From positions 49,392,876 through 49,456,875 of the forward strand of contig NC_090173.1 in the NCBI RefSeq assembly GCF_024679245.1: DNA of 64,000 nt, in the 5' to 3' direction. The notes under the pieces were generated by a model. The model had not been told where the DNA came from. It worked only from the letters and a program-made list of their open reading frames with translations, and made no database searches. This document shows positions 25,601 to 37,429 of the stretch, in pieces. Each line of letters starts with the position of its first letter. Positions within the stretch are counted from its first letter, which is position 1. The stretch comes from Pseudorasbora parva (lineage: Eukaryota > Chordata > Actinopteri > Cypriniformes > Gobionidae). The translations under genes were made by a program, and so were the position numbers.

Positions 25601-26188
25601 CAGATACCACCCCCGTCCAGGTCTCCTAGGAAATCTCCTCCTCTTCATCTTCTTCTTCTCCTCTGTGCTCACATGCACTCAGTGGCGAGCTCTCTTTTAG
25701 GTTCACGTAGCTTGAGAACATGAAAACAGCAAGGCACAGGCAGGCCGAGTCAGGCCGAAGGGGGCAGCGCGGCAGGCAGGGCAAGAGAAGGCTGCTGTTC
25801 TTTCCTCTGTTCTTGCATGAGAAAAAATACATTTGCATTTCCTCAATGAAATACCTGTTCTAGCCAGGCAACAAAAGAATAGGTTCTGCATCAGAGTCGT
25901 TTGGCCATCGTTGAGTTGGCACGCATCTTATATTCATTTGGGTGCTAACTAAAATCAGCACAGTCAATGTGCTAGGTGATGAAAAACGGCTGAATGTATA
26001 AAAAAAGACAAGACCAATCCCAATTCAAATGCAAATGTTGTAATGAAGTCATGGCAGACGTTCAATCAATATAAGCAAATAACAGATTTTCTTAAATAAA
26101 AAAATATATAAACCTGGAAAAGCCTATATGTAACATATTATGTAACTTCAAAGCATGCAGCGAGAGATGTAAACACATTCTAAGTTAA

Positions 26189-26542
26189 AGGGTTAGTTCA
26201 CCCCAAAAAAATTAATTCTGTCATTAATTCCTCACCCTTCATGTAATTTCAAACTAACCCGTAAGACTTTCATTCATCTTTGGAACACAAATGAAGATAT
26301 TTTTGATGAAATCTGAGAGCTTTCTGTCCCTCCATAGACAGCTACACAATTGACACTTCTACGGTTCAAAAAGTTCATAAAGAGATAGTAAAAATAGTCC
26401 AAATGAATTGAACAGTTAGCCCAAATTTTCTAAAGAGACTTGATAGCTTCAAATGACATAAAGATTTAATGTAAGCTTTTATTCACATTTAAACACTGAT
26501 CAGCAAACAAAAATAGAAGTTCAACCAAACCTGCTTGACGTG
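26189..26542. mobile_element. Left part of a TTAA MITE, host of the minisatellite
   Basis: Starts after TTAA (26185-26188) with AGGGTTAGTTCACCCC, the same terminus as the element at 21923, followed by related internal sequence (CTTTCATTCATCTTTGGAACAC). It runs into the tandem array at about 26543. CTTGACGTGTGA just before the array is mirrored by TCACACGTCAAG at 28297-28308 just after it, so the array sits at the centre of the old inverted repeat. The right arm beyond that is lost or diverged. Confidence 0.75.
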
Positions 26543-28300
26543 TGAACAAACCTCACTGTTTTTTGCAGAAGCTCAAACGTGCTGCGTAACACGAGAATGA
26601 ACCTCATTGGTTCTTGCGGAAGCTCAAACGTGCTGCGTAACACGAGAATGAACCTCATTGGTTCTTGCTGAAGCTCAAAGGTGCTGCGTAACACAAGAAT
26701 GAACCTCATTGGTTCTTGCTGAAGCTCAAAGGTGCTGCGTAACACAAGAATGAACCTCATTGGTTCTTGTGGAAGCTCAAACGTGCTGAGTAACACAAGA
26801 ATGAACCTCATTGGTTCTTGCTGAAGCTCAAACGTGCTGAGTAACACAAGAATGAACCTCATTGGTTCTTGCTGAAGCTCAAAGGTGCTGCGTAACACAA
26901 GAATGAACCTCATTGATTCTTGCGGAAGCTCAAACGTGCTGCGTAACACGAGAATGAACCTCATTGGTTCTTGCTGAAGCTCAAACGTGCTGCGTAACAC
27001 CAGAATGAACCTCATTGGTTCTTGCTGAAGCTCAAACGTGCTGAGTAACACAAGAATGAACCTCATTGGTTCTTGCTGAAGCTCAAACGTGCTGAGTAAC
27101 ACAAGAATGAACCTCATTGGTTCTTGCTGAAGCTCAAAGGTGCTGCGTAACACAAGAATGAACCTCATTGATTCTTGCGGAAGCTCAAACGTGCTGCGTA
27201 ACACGAGAATGAACCTCACTGGTTCTTGCTGAAGCTCAAACGTGCTGCGTAACACCAGAATGAACCTCATTGGTTCTTGCTGAAGCTCAAACGTGCTGAG
27301 TAACACAAGAATGAACCTCATTGGTTCTTGCTGAAGCTCAAACGTGCTGAGTAACACAAGAATGAACCTCATTGGTTCTTGCTGAAGCTCAAAGGTGCTG
27401 CGTAACACGAGAATGAACCTCATTGGTTCTTGCTGAAGCTCAAACGTGCTGAGTAACACAAGAATGAACCTCATTGGTTCTTGCTGAAGCTCAAACGTGC
27501 TGAGTAACACAAGAATGAACCTCATTGGTTCTTGCGGAAGCTCAAACATGCTGCGTAACACGAGAAGGAACCTAATTGGTTCTTGCGGAAGCTCAAACAT
27601 GCTGCGTAACACGAGAAGGAACCTAATTGGTTCTTGCGGAAGCTCAAACGTGCTGCGTAACACGAGAATGAACCTCATTGGTTCTTGCGGAAGCTCAAAC
27701 ATGCTGCGTAACACGAGAAGGAACCTCATTGGTTCTTGCGGAAGCTCAAACGTGCTGCGTAACACGAGAAAGAACCTCGTTGATTCTTGCGGAAGCTCAA
27801 ACGTGCTGCGTAACACGAGAATGAACCTCATTGATTCTTGCGGAAGCTCAAACGTGCTGCGTAACACGAGAATGAACCTCATTGATTCTTGCGGAAGCTC
27901 AAACGTGCTGCGTAACACAAGAATGAACCTCATTGGTTCTTGCGGAAGCTCAAACGTGCTGCGTAACACGAGAAAGAACCTCGTTGTTTCTTGCTGAAGC
28001 TCAAACGTGCTGCGTAACACGAGAAAGAACCTCGTTGTTTCTTGCGGAAGCTCAAACGTGCTGCGTAACACGAGAAAGAACCTCGTTGTTTCTTGCGGAA
28101 GCTCAAACGTGCTGCGTAACACGAGAAAGAACCTCGTTGATTCTTGCGGAAGCTCAAACGTGCTGCGTAACACAAGAATGAACCTCATTGGTTCTGGCTG
28201 AAGCTCAAACGGGCTGCGTAACACGAGAATGAACCTCATTGGTTCTTGGGGAAGCTCAAACGGGCTGCGTAACACGAGAATGAACCTCATTGGTTCTCAC
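26543..28300. repeat. 51-bp-unit minisatellite, about 34 copies
   Basis: Tandem units of GAAGCTCAAACGTGCTGCGT-AACACGAGAATGAACCTCAT-TGGTTCTTGCG (51 bp) with variants (CGTGCTGAG, CATGCTGCG, GAGAAAGAACCTCGTT). A variant pattern repeats every five units: AAAGGTGCTGCG occurs at 26881, 27136 and 27391, exactly 255 bp apart. Because 51 is divisible by three, several frames stay open, giving artefactual 17-residue-repeat reading frames on both strands. Confidence 0.97.
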
Positions 28301-31300
28301 ACGTCAAGTAAACAGACACGTAAAATGTTGTATCATATCGCCGTTTAGTCCATACGGATCTGCCGTTTTGGGAGCTTGAATCCTCAATTTTTTTTTAAAC
28401 CGGATCCCAGAGTGGATAATTCTGGAAATGACAGCCATGCTTTTCCGTGTGTACAGCCAATCCGTACATTTTGTGAAACGATGATATCATCATCCCACGT
28501 CTTGACCCTAGTAAGGCACCCCATGCGCCAAGACATTTCTGTGGCAGAATTACAGCGCCACATACTGGTCTTACATGTTACTACATCGTTTTGAACCCAT
28601 TTCAGTGGTTTTGTGTATACACAGATATTTCTTGAGACGATGCCGTGTTTACAGATTTTTTTTTAGAATGAGGGGGAAAAAAGATCAGATAGGGAAAGCT
28701 CTGGCTTCGTGTGAATGTGGCCTGCCTGAGACGTTTGTTTGGAACACGAGGACGTGATGAATATCAATGCAGTACTGCCTAACAAACACTGTAACCAATG
28801 CTGCGTTTAAATCGCGGTGTGAGAGAGATAATGATTACCAGCATTGAGGAGCAGAGGGATTAGCTTAGAGATCAGAGAGAAAGCAAGAGATCGGACCCAA
28901 AGCAGAGGAGGAAGAGAGAATGAGGGCAATAGCAAGAAAAGCTGCGGAGGAGGAGAGATACATAAAACAAGAATACATCCATGTCAGCGCAATTAGGAAA
29001 CGGTCCTGCAGTGTTTGTTTTTTTAGAGGGCTGTAGTTCGACGCAGCTTTCATATTGGCGCAGCGGACACCCCATACGGAAATGCAATATATGTGTATAT
29101 ATGAAATATCAATATATGCGATATATGTGATATATAACGTAAAAACATATATGAAACATATTAGAAATTGGAACAATTCCATATATTGACATATAAATGT
29201 ATCCCATATATTATATATGTTTATGAATGTATAATACATATTTTGACATATAGGTCTCATATATGAAATATCCTAATATGCTCATATAGAGTAAAAACAT
29301 AAATGCACATATATGCACAGCATCAGAAATTCCATATATTGACATATATCTTTAGTCAACATATATTTAAATTATATATGTGACAAATCACTATCAATGT
29401 CAAATGTCGTAGGGTCTTAAAATATATACTATGTATAAAACAAATGACATTTAAAATAAAAAATATTTATAATGTTACTTATTGTCAGGTGAGGCAAGAG
29501 ATGAAGGACTCAAGGGTGCAGAGGTTAATGGGCTTTTTATTATACTTCAAAAATAAACAATCGAAACAAACAAACCCTGTCATGCTTGTAACTGGCTCTC
29601 CTTAGTTTTTTATACAACAAGAAAGCCTAAAAAAAACGGGAATTCACTTTTGCCAATAGTTTGTGTTCAAACTAACTGTAAGATTCTAAATGTGGGAGTG
29701 GAAATAAATTGTATCTATTTAACCACTGAATTAGATAACATAGTAACAATTAGCACATGGACAGATATCCAAGACAGCATTGTGAATATCGAAGCTTAAC
29801 ACTATAAGTAAAAAAAAAAAACAACAGTACATCAATTCCAAACTCAAAATACTAGTGATACACAAACAAAAAACAGTACCAAACAATTCAAAATGCCGTA
29901 GAAGGAAAAGGATATACAGTCTGCAATGCAAGTCTCTTATATGAGTGTTGTAGAAGGCCCAGTCCAAGCAGGCAATGAAGATATACAATACTAAATCCTA
30001 GATTAGGCACTGGCACAATCCAACACAGGTCAGAAGTAGGTATCAGTGCACTCAAGCCCCATAACAGAGTCCTCTGCTAGCTTCTCTGCAAACTTCCAAA
30101 CACTATGAATTAACATTTTTATGGGTACATCAAAATGTGCATTTGAATAAGATTGTAAAGCATTAGAATGTACAATTCACTTAACTCTCAAACGCAATGT
30201 GATTCCAGGCATTTTCACCCATGCTCCATTGCAATGCCTCTCCTCTATGCTACTCGTAACCTTAAAACCCCTTCCTCCCTTTGTTGCCCTCTAGAGGACA
30301 GGATGAAAAATGTCATGAGTGTACACGCCATGGCTAATGATGAGCAGAAGCCGCATGCTAAACAAACAACCCTAAACACATGGACAAAAGAGTATATACT
30401 GTTTATTTATAGCTATGCTAAGACAATGAACAGAATGGAAATAAAGAGCTAAAGTCAGCCATATGCTTCATGGTGTCTTTTTCAGATACTGATATTATCA
30501 GACTGATGTTAGATAGAATGTTTTCAAGTAAATCAAGTTAAGAATTATTTGACCAAATCATCAAGGAATTCATTAAATCCATTACGTATACTTACTGCTA
30601 TTTGTGCAGTTGTTTTCCCTCCAAAATGATGTCATATCCTGGCGGATGATGTTCTGTTAGTTAATGGTGTATTACAAAAGTGTATACAAAAATATTCAGG
30701 ATGATATTCCCAAGTTTGTATAGCATTTCCATTCGAGTAAGGAAAAGTGAACTCCTGGAAACCTAAATAGTGAAATAATTGTGATATTGAATGTGTTGAA
30801 TGTACCTAAAATGGAGAGATCCATACATTGGGTTTATATAAGGGGGCTTAATAATGTACATGAATATGAAGCCTTTCTCCACTCTTACGCATTGCGAATG
30901 GATCTGTCTTTCAGGCAATGTAATATACCGGCGCATGAAGACTGGTGAATGTCACCTATGCAGTAGAACAAGGACACGCGTCTGCCTGTGTGCTGCAAGT
31001 CGCTGTGGACACCCGTAACACCGAGAAAAACTGGGGCTTCAGTCGAAGCACAAAGATACTGTAGCAATACCGACCCAAGATCAGATCATCCGAATCCATC
31101 CGGCCAGGCCCAAAAACAAGAACCGTCATGACCAAAAGCTGGAGAAAAAAAGGGAAAGACACTTTTGTTATGAATCCGAATGTGCCATTCTTCTGTTTTA
31201 TCCCGTATTCTGGAGCGGATGTTATCAGTCGGGGACACCTGGTGGCGGATTTGGCCCGCTGCCCCTAGCACTGGTTGGCACACGTGCGTTTCCGCTGTGG

Positions 31301-31575
31301 AAGGGGATTGAAATTTGAAGATGTCATGCAACACTGGATGTATTTCAATGGACACTTACATGTTACAAAAACAAAACAAAAAAACCCGAAAAAAAAAATA
31401 TTGTACATGGTGTGCTTTACAGGTCTAAATATTCTGATATCATGAAAAAAATGCATTATTTTAATATACTGCTACTCCAAGATGTAGGCTTATTTTCATG
31501 TGCATTTAAAGACAAAAACAGCACCACTGCGATGTCCAACAGTGCATCCGGATGGAAAAATAACCTGCGTTCGTA
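28301..31575. other. Intergenic, no gene recognised
   Basis: Includes an AT-rich stretch at about 29070-29400 made of irregular CATATATG-type words and some transposon-like text near 29480-30080. The longest reading frames are short and overlap low-complexity sequence. Nothing here resembles a known protein. Confidence 0.4.
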
Positions 31576-31896
31576 CAGTGTTGGGGGTAACACATTACAA
31601 GTAATGTGAGTTATGTAATCAGATTACTTTTCAAGTAATTAGTATAGTAACACACAACGTTTAACATATCTGAGTTACTTTTTCAAATAACTAATGCAAG
31701 TTTTCCTATTTATTGACTGAATTTGCATTTCCATCAGCCTAAGGCTTATCCATTTTGCACAGGTGTGAAAAAGTAACGCAAAAATAACAACGCATTACTT
31801 TCTATAAAAAGTAACTAAGTAACATAATTAGTTACTTTTTAGCGTGTGACTCAATATTCTAACGCATTACTTTTAAAAGTAACTTTCCCAACACTG
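31576..31896. mobile_element. hAT-type MITE with CAGTGTTGGG ends
   Basis: Left end CAGTGTTGGGGGTAAC, right end CCCAACACTG. The 8 bases outside are CGTTCGTA and AGTTCGTA (7 of 8 identical), fitting an 8-bp hAT duplication. The interior is rich in GTAAC/AGTTAC words. Confidence 0.8.
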
Positions 31897-31933
31897 AGTT
31901 CGTATTGTGTATCAGCTTCTCTGCATTTATTAA

Positions 31934-32295
31934 AGGGACAGTTGAACCAAAAATCTTTCAAAAATCTGTCGTCATTTACTCAAAATGTTTATGACTTTCT
32001 TTCTTTGTGAAACAAACAAAAATAGCATATTATAGAGCAACAGCACATGGGAAATTGTCTGGGAATAGTGATTTAAATGTCAGTATCATCACATGATATG
32101 ATATATAGCACTAGGTTTTTATGATATGTCTTGTCATTTTTGCGCTTGACAACCTTCACTTTCACTGAGTGGAAAAGGGCAGCTTGGACATTCTTCTAAA
32201 TTACTCAAACGAAGAAAGAAAGTCATATGTGTTTGGGAAGAAACATCTAGATGAGTAAATAATGGCAGAAGTGTAGTTTTGGTTGAACTTTGAGT
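31934..32295. mobile_element. Diverged foldback element with AAAGGGACAGTTGAACC end
   Basis: TTAAAGGGACAGTTGAACCAAAA at the left is mirrored by TTTTGGTTGAACTTT near 32277-32291; GACTTTCTTTCTTTG is mirrored by GAAGAAAGAAAGTC. The right TTAA is not preserved. Confidence 0.6.
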
Positions 32296-33074
32296 TTACG
32301 AAAGCCTCCGCCCAGTGAAGAGATCCACATCAAAAACAGATTTGACATTTCTCTTCATGTTATTTGTGAAATGATGCAGAAGACAACGTGAAAAACTGAA
32401 CATGAGAATTCATAGTCATTTAATCAGATGTATATGTGACTAACATACAGTATTATAGGCTTCACTTCACTGCAGTATTACAGGTAAGACCGCGCATAGA
32501 GATGACAGAACCATCACGTAATTATTTGATTCCTAATTCTAAGTAATTGTGTATATAAGTATTTGATGCTGTTTAAATGTAAGATGTGATGTACTATTAT
32601 AATTGTGTATAGTATTTCTTAGAGATGTTTATTTTCTATAAAACAAATATGTTATTGCTTACAAAAGTTATTAAAACAATGAATTAAAAGGACTTTTTTG
32701 GGGAACTGTATTTGTTCGCAGCTCATATTGCAGTGTATCTGGGTGTTTGGTATTGCCATGTAATATAATAGATGTGTGATCATGAACAGCTGTCTTTGGA
32801 ATTGAGATCAAAATCACGTTTTGTTTTCTTTTCCTGCGTCTTTGTTGGCAGTCAACACAAAGTAATTCAGTGCTATTATCCTTAAAGATGTCTCTGTCTC
32901 TGTCTCAGGCGGTGGTCTGAAATTACATCAGGAGGCATACAGAAACAGATCTATGCCTGCTTGCTTTCTTAACACCTTTATTTACTCTGCTGGGGGGCTT
33001 CTGTTGGTTTAGAGAGGTAGAAACAAACCCTTTCTAAGAGTTTGTCACGAATGTTCATGTGAAGTGAACATCTC

Positions 33075-33084
33075 ATCACCCCAC
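33075..33084 (+). promoter_or_regulatory. Exact SRE-1 match ATCACCCCAC
   Basis: The ten bases equal the classical sterol regulatory element bound by SREBPs. The site is intergenic, about 6 kb beyond the end of srebf1, with no promoter nearby. A single ten-base match is expected by chance about once per several hundred kilobases, so this is only a hint. Confidence 0.25.
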
Positions 33085-33413
33085 CACCAGCACACATGAC
33101 TTTCTGTAATTATTTCTGGAAATTACCTTTTCTGTATGAAAGCTAAAAACATAATTGGCAGATATAGAATTGTAAATATCATTGAGTTAATAGTGTAAAT
33201 TAAGTTAATGCCATAACATGTATATTTTCTTCATTATCAGCATTATGTCTGCTATACATTAAATGTACACTATGTAACTTTAGGCTCTCTAGTGGATAAA
33301 AAACTAAATTGCATGCATGTTGTGAAGGAACATTGTTTTGGTTGTGTTTCGGCTCTGCTCGATTGTGCAGATGAATATCCTACGGCTCATGAAAAATTCA
33401 CTACTAGGCTTAA

Positions 33414-34892
33414 AGGGATACTTTACCCAAAAATGAAAGTCCATGATTTATTCACCCTCAAGTCATTCTTCCTTTCAGATGAGTACAATCGGAGTTAAAT
33501 AAAAATAAAAATTGTCCTGGCTCTTCCAAGCTTTACAATGGCAGTGAGTGGCAGTTTCTGTTTTGAAGTCCATAAAAGTGCATCGTTTCATTATAAAGGG
33601 GCACGCTGCGTGTTAAAAAAAGGCCTTCTGAAACAAAGCAAAGAGTTTGTGTACGAAAATTATCCATATTTAAAACTTTATAAACTGTAATCTCTAACTT
33701 CCGCCAACTGACGTTCCAGCGGATGACGTTCCAGCGGATGACGCTGTGGTGAGAATCAGTGATGCGCGGGTTGATCCAAATTAAGCAGGTACCCGTGGTT
33801 ACGTGTCACCCAAAAATATTTTTAATGATATTGGGGTCACAGTCATTCAGGTCGTTTGAAATAAAGATGATGCGGGACAAAATGTTAAACTGAGCAATGC
33901 CATTGTAGCATTTTAATAGGCTATGCTTTTAAACGCATTCAACTCAGTAATGTCCAAAATGATCACATGGTAATGCGTATCAATAGTAGGCTACGAGCGT
34001 GCAATCTCGTGGAAAGTATACATCTTCCCTTCGTAAGAATGATGACTTCAGTGCCGTTCTTTCTTCTTTTCTCAGAGAAAAGCTTAACTCCAAGTCTTCT
34101 GGAGTCGCGGCTGCAACTCTTGCACCACGTCAGGGCCTGAAACATTTCTCCTCCACAGGATGGATTAATGGATTATAGGCCAGGGAGCATTTACTACTTT
34201 TCAAAAATGCAGGTCAGGAAGTGGGTCGGGCACAATATTTTCTACATTTTTTTTTTTTTTTTTTTTGTGGCCCGAGTTGCGGGCAGGTTATTTGAAAACG
34301 TCGGTCGGGTGCGGGTTGTTTATACATTGATTGACCCGTGCATCACTGGTGAGAATATGCTTTTTTGTTGACATTGAAGTACATTCATGTGAAGAATTGA
34401 ATTGTTTAAGGTATACTTTACATTTTATGAGTTTGAAAATGTTTTCGTGTATATATCCGGGTTGCTAAAAAAAAAAAAAAAAAAAATCTCAAGATTACGT
34501 GCTTCGACATCAAAAGGAGATGCTCCATTATTTCTGGTTTGTCACCGGAACTCTGCGTCCCACGTCATACACTGGAACGCCAGTCTCTCATGTTAGAGGT
34601 TTGTAAAGGTTTAAATATGGATATTTTTCTCACACAATCACATCGCTTCGTTTAGTTTCAGAAGCCCTTTATTAAACCCCCTTTTATGCCTTTTATGATG
34701 GATGTGCTTTTATGGACTTCAAAACAGTAACAGGGATTCACTGCCATGCTTTTATAAAGCTTAGAAGAGCCAGGATACTTTTTAATATTTTAATTTTATT
34801 CATCTGAAAGAAGAATGTCATACACTCAGGGTGACTTGAGGGTGAGTAAATCATGGGATCATTTTCATTTATGGGTGAACTAGGCTATCCCT
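33414..34892. mobile_element. TTAA MITE interrupted by a hAT element
   Basis: TTAA at 33410-33413 and 34893-34896. The left end AGGGATACTTTACCCAAAAATG is inverted at the right (GGGTGAACTAGGCTATCCCT). Matching arms include CACCCTCAAGTCATTCTTC at the left and GACTTGAGGGTGAG at the right. Without the nested 600 bp the element was about 880 bp. Confidence 0.85.
33757..34348. mobile_element. Nested hAT-type element, 592 bp
   Basis: Ends CAGTGATGCGCGGGT and ACCCGTGCATCACTG, flanked by the perfect 8-bp duplication GTGAGAAT (33749-33756, 34349-34356), inside the TTAA element. It holds a module (about 34030-34115) also present at 38938-39015 and 63680-63755. Confidence 0.9.
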
Positions 34893-34896
34893 TTAA

Positions 34897-35961
34897 GAGA
34901 TAAGCTACAACCAGTTAGATGATAAAGGATCTCAAGCTGAGCTTTACCAGTAGACACAGTACTTCGTTGGAAATAAATTAGGCCTACAGGACAGAGATAC
35001 AACAACCCATAATAAAAGAATCCTCCACTCCACAATAATGCTTTACAGCGAATTCTGTTAGAGACATGTCACATGTGGCAATTTATCTGTTTAATAAAAT
35101 AGCTTACTCACCTGTTGAGTAACAAAAATGACACCTGTGCGACGCTTTTATAACACTTCATATCCCGCAGGTCTCACAATCTCTCTAAAAATCCAAGTGA
35201 ATGTATCTCGGTTACAAGCTCTGTGGCGTTATCTTTTTGCTAGCAAACTCCTCTCGGAATGTTCGTAATTTCCCGCGATAGGGTAGCCTAATACGCATTG
35301 AGTGAAGAGTTAAAGAGTTAGGCTACTTCAGTGATTTAGCATTACAGTTTGTATTTAAACTGGGTCATTAATGTAGTAGAAATGTGAAATTATTTTTTGA
35401 ATTCGGTGCCTTCTAGACTGAGAAAAGAGAAAGAATTTTGTGTAAAATTCCCCTTCATAATAATTATAAAATGGACTGTCTAATGTCACTGTTCTTATTC
35501 TGTCCTTTCTCTGTTTTTATCTTTTCTATATTCCTTCTCTGAGTAATGTCCAAAACTTTGTATTTAAGGGACTTTTTGCGGTTCTTCGCCTCTTCATGAC
35601 GGATCGCTTCCTGTAGGCCTACTCCTCAGTTGTAGTCGATTTGGTTAAGTGTCTGCTATGTAAATATACCGATATTCAACAGTTAGTAAAAATACTCTAA
35701 TGGCATGTCTGCTATGTAAATATACCGATATTCAACAGTTAGTAAAAATACTCTAATGGCATATAGCTTGGAGTTTTTTTAGATTTATTTTAACAACCTG
35801 GAATACCGTTCACAAGTTTGCGATCGGCGTCAGGACTTATTTATTTGTGAGCAAAGCTGAATTTTCAGCATCATTCCAGTCTTCCGTGACATACTTCAGA
35901 AATCATTCTGATACGATGATTTGATGCTCAAGAAACATTATTATTAATGTTGAAAACAGTT
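34897..35961. other. Intergenic, no gene; contains a 56-bp perfect duplication
   Basis: 35651-35706 and 35707-35762 are identical tandem copies beginning GTCTGCTATGTAAATATACC. The rest is unrecognised apart from a fragment at 35840-35960 related to the foldback family at 12349. Confidence 0.7.
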
Positions 35962-36224
35962 GTGCTGCGCTAGCCTGACAAGCCAGACCCACATCAAGAT
36001 GTTTGGTCTGGAAACTCACCATAGACAGGGCTCAATCCGAGGGGCGGGATAAACGGTTGTCTTTCAAACTCCCTCTGCACGTGATAGCCCAGCAAACACG
36101 TTTACGTTGTGGCAACCATAGACATCATATAGGTAGACGCCCTATTGGCTGCTGGGCGCCGAGATTTGCGGCGGCCATTTTGAACCGGTCGTACTCCTAG
36201 TTTCGTTGCATAGCAGCAGTTAAG

Positions 36225-36305
36225 ATGCCAGAGCACTGTGCAGCATTTTCCTGTTCTAATCGGCGAACCATCGCAGGTAGGGTTTGCGGGATTACTTTTC
36301 ACAAG
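36225..36305 (+). pseudogene. THAP-domain start exon (transposase remnant)
   Basis: Reads MPEHCAAFSCSNRR... ending GITFHK. The spacing of M-P-x2-C-x4-C-x-N-R and the GITFHK segment is that of the N-terminal half of a THAP zinc finger. A donor-like GTAAGA at 36304 interrupts it where many THAP genes have an intron. No continuation was found, so this is a relic of a P-type transposase or of a captured THAP gene, not a working gene. Confidence 0.65.
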
Positions 36306-36697
36306 TAAGATTTAACTTTGCCATCGTACTATTGGTTGTATTTTGTCCTTAAATCCAGATAATTGAGAAGGAGCAAGGATCTTTGATTGTACTGTACTGA
36401 AATCGTAGCTAGCTAATGTTAGCTAAGCTATGTATCTCCCTCAACTCAAGTGTTTTCCACATAACTTAAGTTACTATTCAGATCAAAAAGATGTTAGAAA
36501 GCACTTGTTAGATGCACGAAACTTACTTTTAGCGTTTGGTAACATTATGTGCCTATTAGTACCAACACAATCCAATCTGAAGTTAATACATGCATTGCTG
36601 ACCGGGCATAATAACTGTCGTTGTGTTGCAGATGAAGGCGAACAGAACAATCACAATCACAAAGGCTGATGCCGGAACTTTATCGGAATATTATATA

Positions 36698-36701
<4 letters not shown>

Positions 36702-36757
<56 letters not shown>
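36702..36757. repeat. (GT)28 microsatellite
   Basis: Uninterrupted GT dinucleotides inside the P-like element, followed by a short GA run. Confidence 0.97.
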
Positions 36758-36762
<5 letters not shown>

Positions 36763-36966
36763 AGAGAGAGAGATATGAGTCACAAATCATTATAAATTGT
36801 TTCAACTTATTAAAATATCTTATTTTACTTCAACTCTCTGTTTCTGCTTCTTTATCATATATATATTGTGTGGTTTTATAAATCCCCGTATATCCTATAT
36901 CACATATTTTGATTTTGGACGTCTGGACACTTTATATCTTATATCAGAATATTATGTAACTGTTAA

Positions 36967-37429
36967 GCCCACTATAGCCCTATTCGGACGGTAATTGTTT
37001 CTCATGTGGACGTCTGTAAAATACATTTGCATGCCACCTCAGTGATAAAACTAGTCTATTCGGATGGCGATTTATTCCCGGTGGAGGAGCGAGTGATCCT
37101 CCGCACCTGGGAAACACTGCTCACGTGGTAATTCAAATTATTGTCTGCTGTAAAAATGTCATATGCTTGGAATAAAAATAATTTAAAAAATCATATTTAA
37201 TAATAAGACATTATTTTATTTAAATGTCTTTAAAAAATGAGCGGAAATAACGGCTCATTTCGAATGTTTAAGTGTTTTTTTTCTCTTTCTCTTTTAAGCG
37301 GTGATGAAAGATTATTCTTGTAAATACTTTCCAGCATTTTAGTAATAAAAGTGTAGGCTTTAGATCTTTAAAATGCATCCGAAAAATACCTTACGACCCC
37401 ACGAGAAACAATTACCATCCGAATATGGC
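36967..37429. mobile_element. TTAA MITE (fourth level of the nest)
   Basis: TTAA at 36963-36966 and 37430-37433. The left end contains CCTATTCGGACGGTAATTGT; the right end contains the inverted partner AACAATTACCATCCGAATATGG. Lies inside the P-like copy. Confidence 0.75.

Noticed and set aside
26521..28290. 589-codon reading frame on the - strand
   Set aside because: It is an exact by-product of the 51-bp tandem repeat; no promoter, splice signals or homology, and frames are open on both strands.
26543..28300. CRISPR-like array
   Set aside because: The whole 51-bp unit repeats with no unique spacers, and the genome is eukaryotic.
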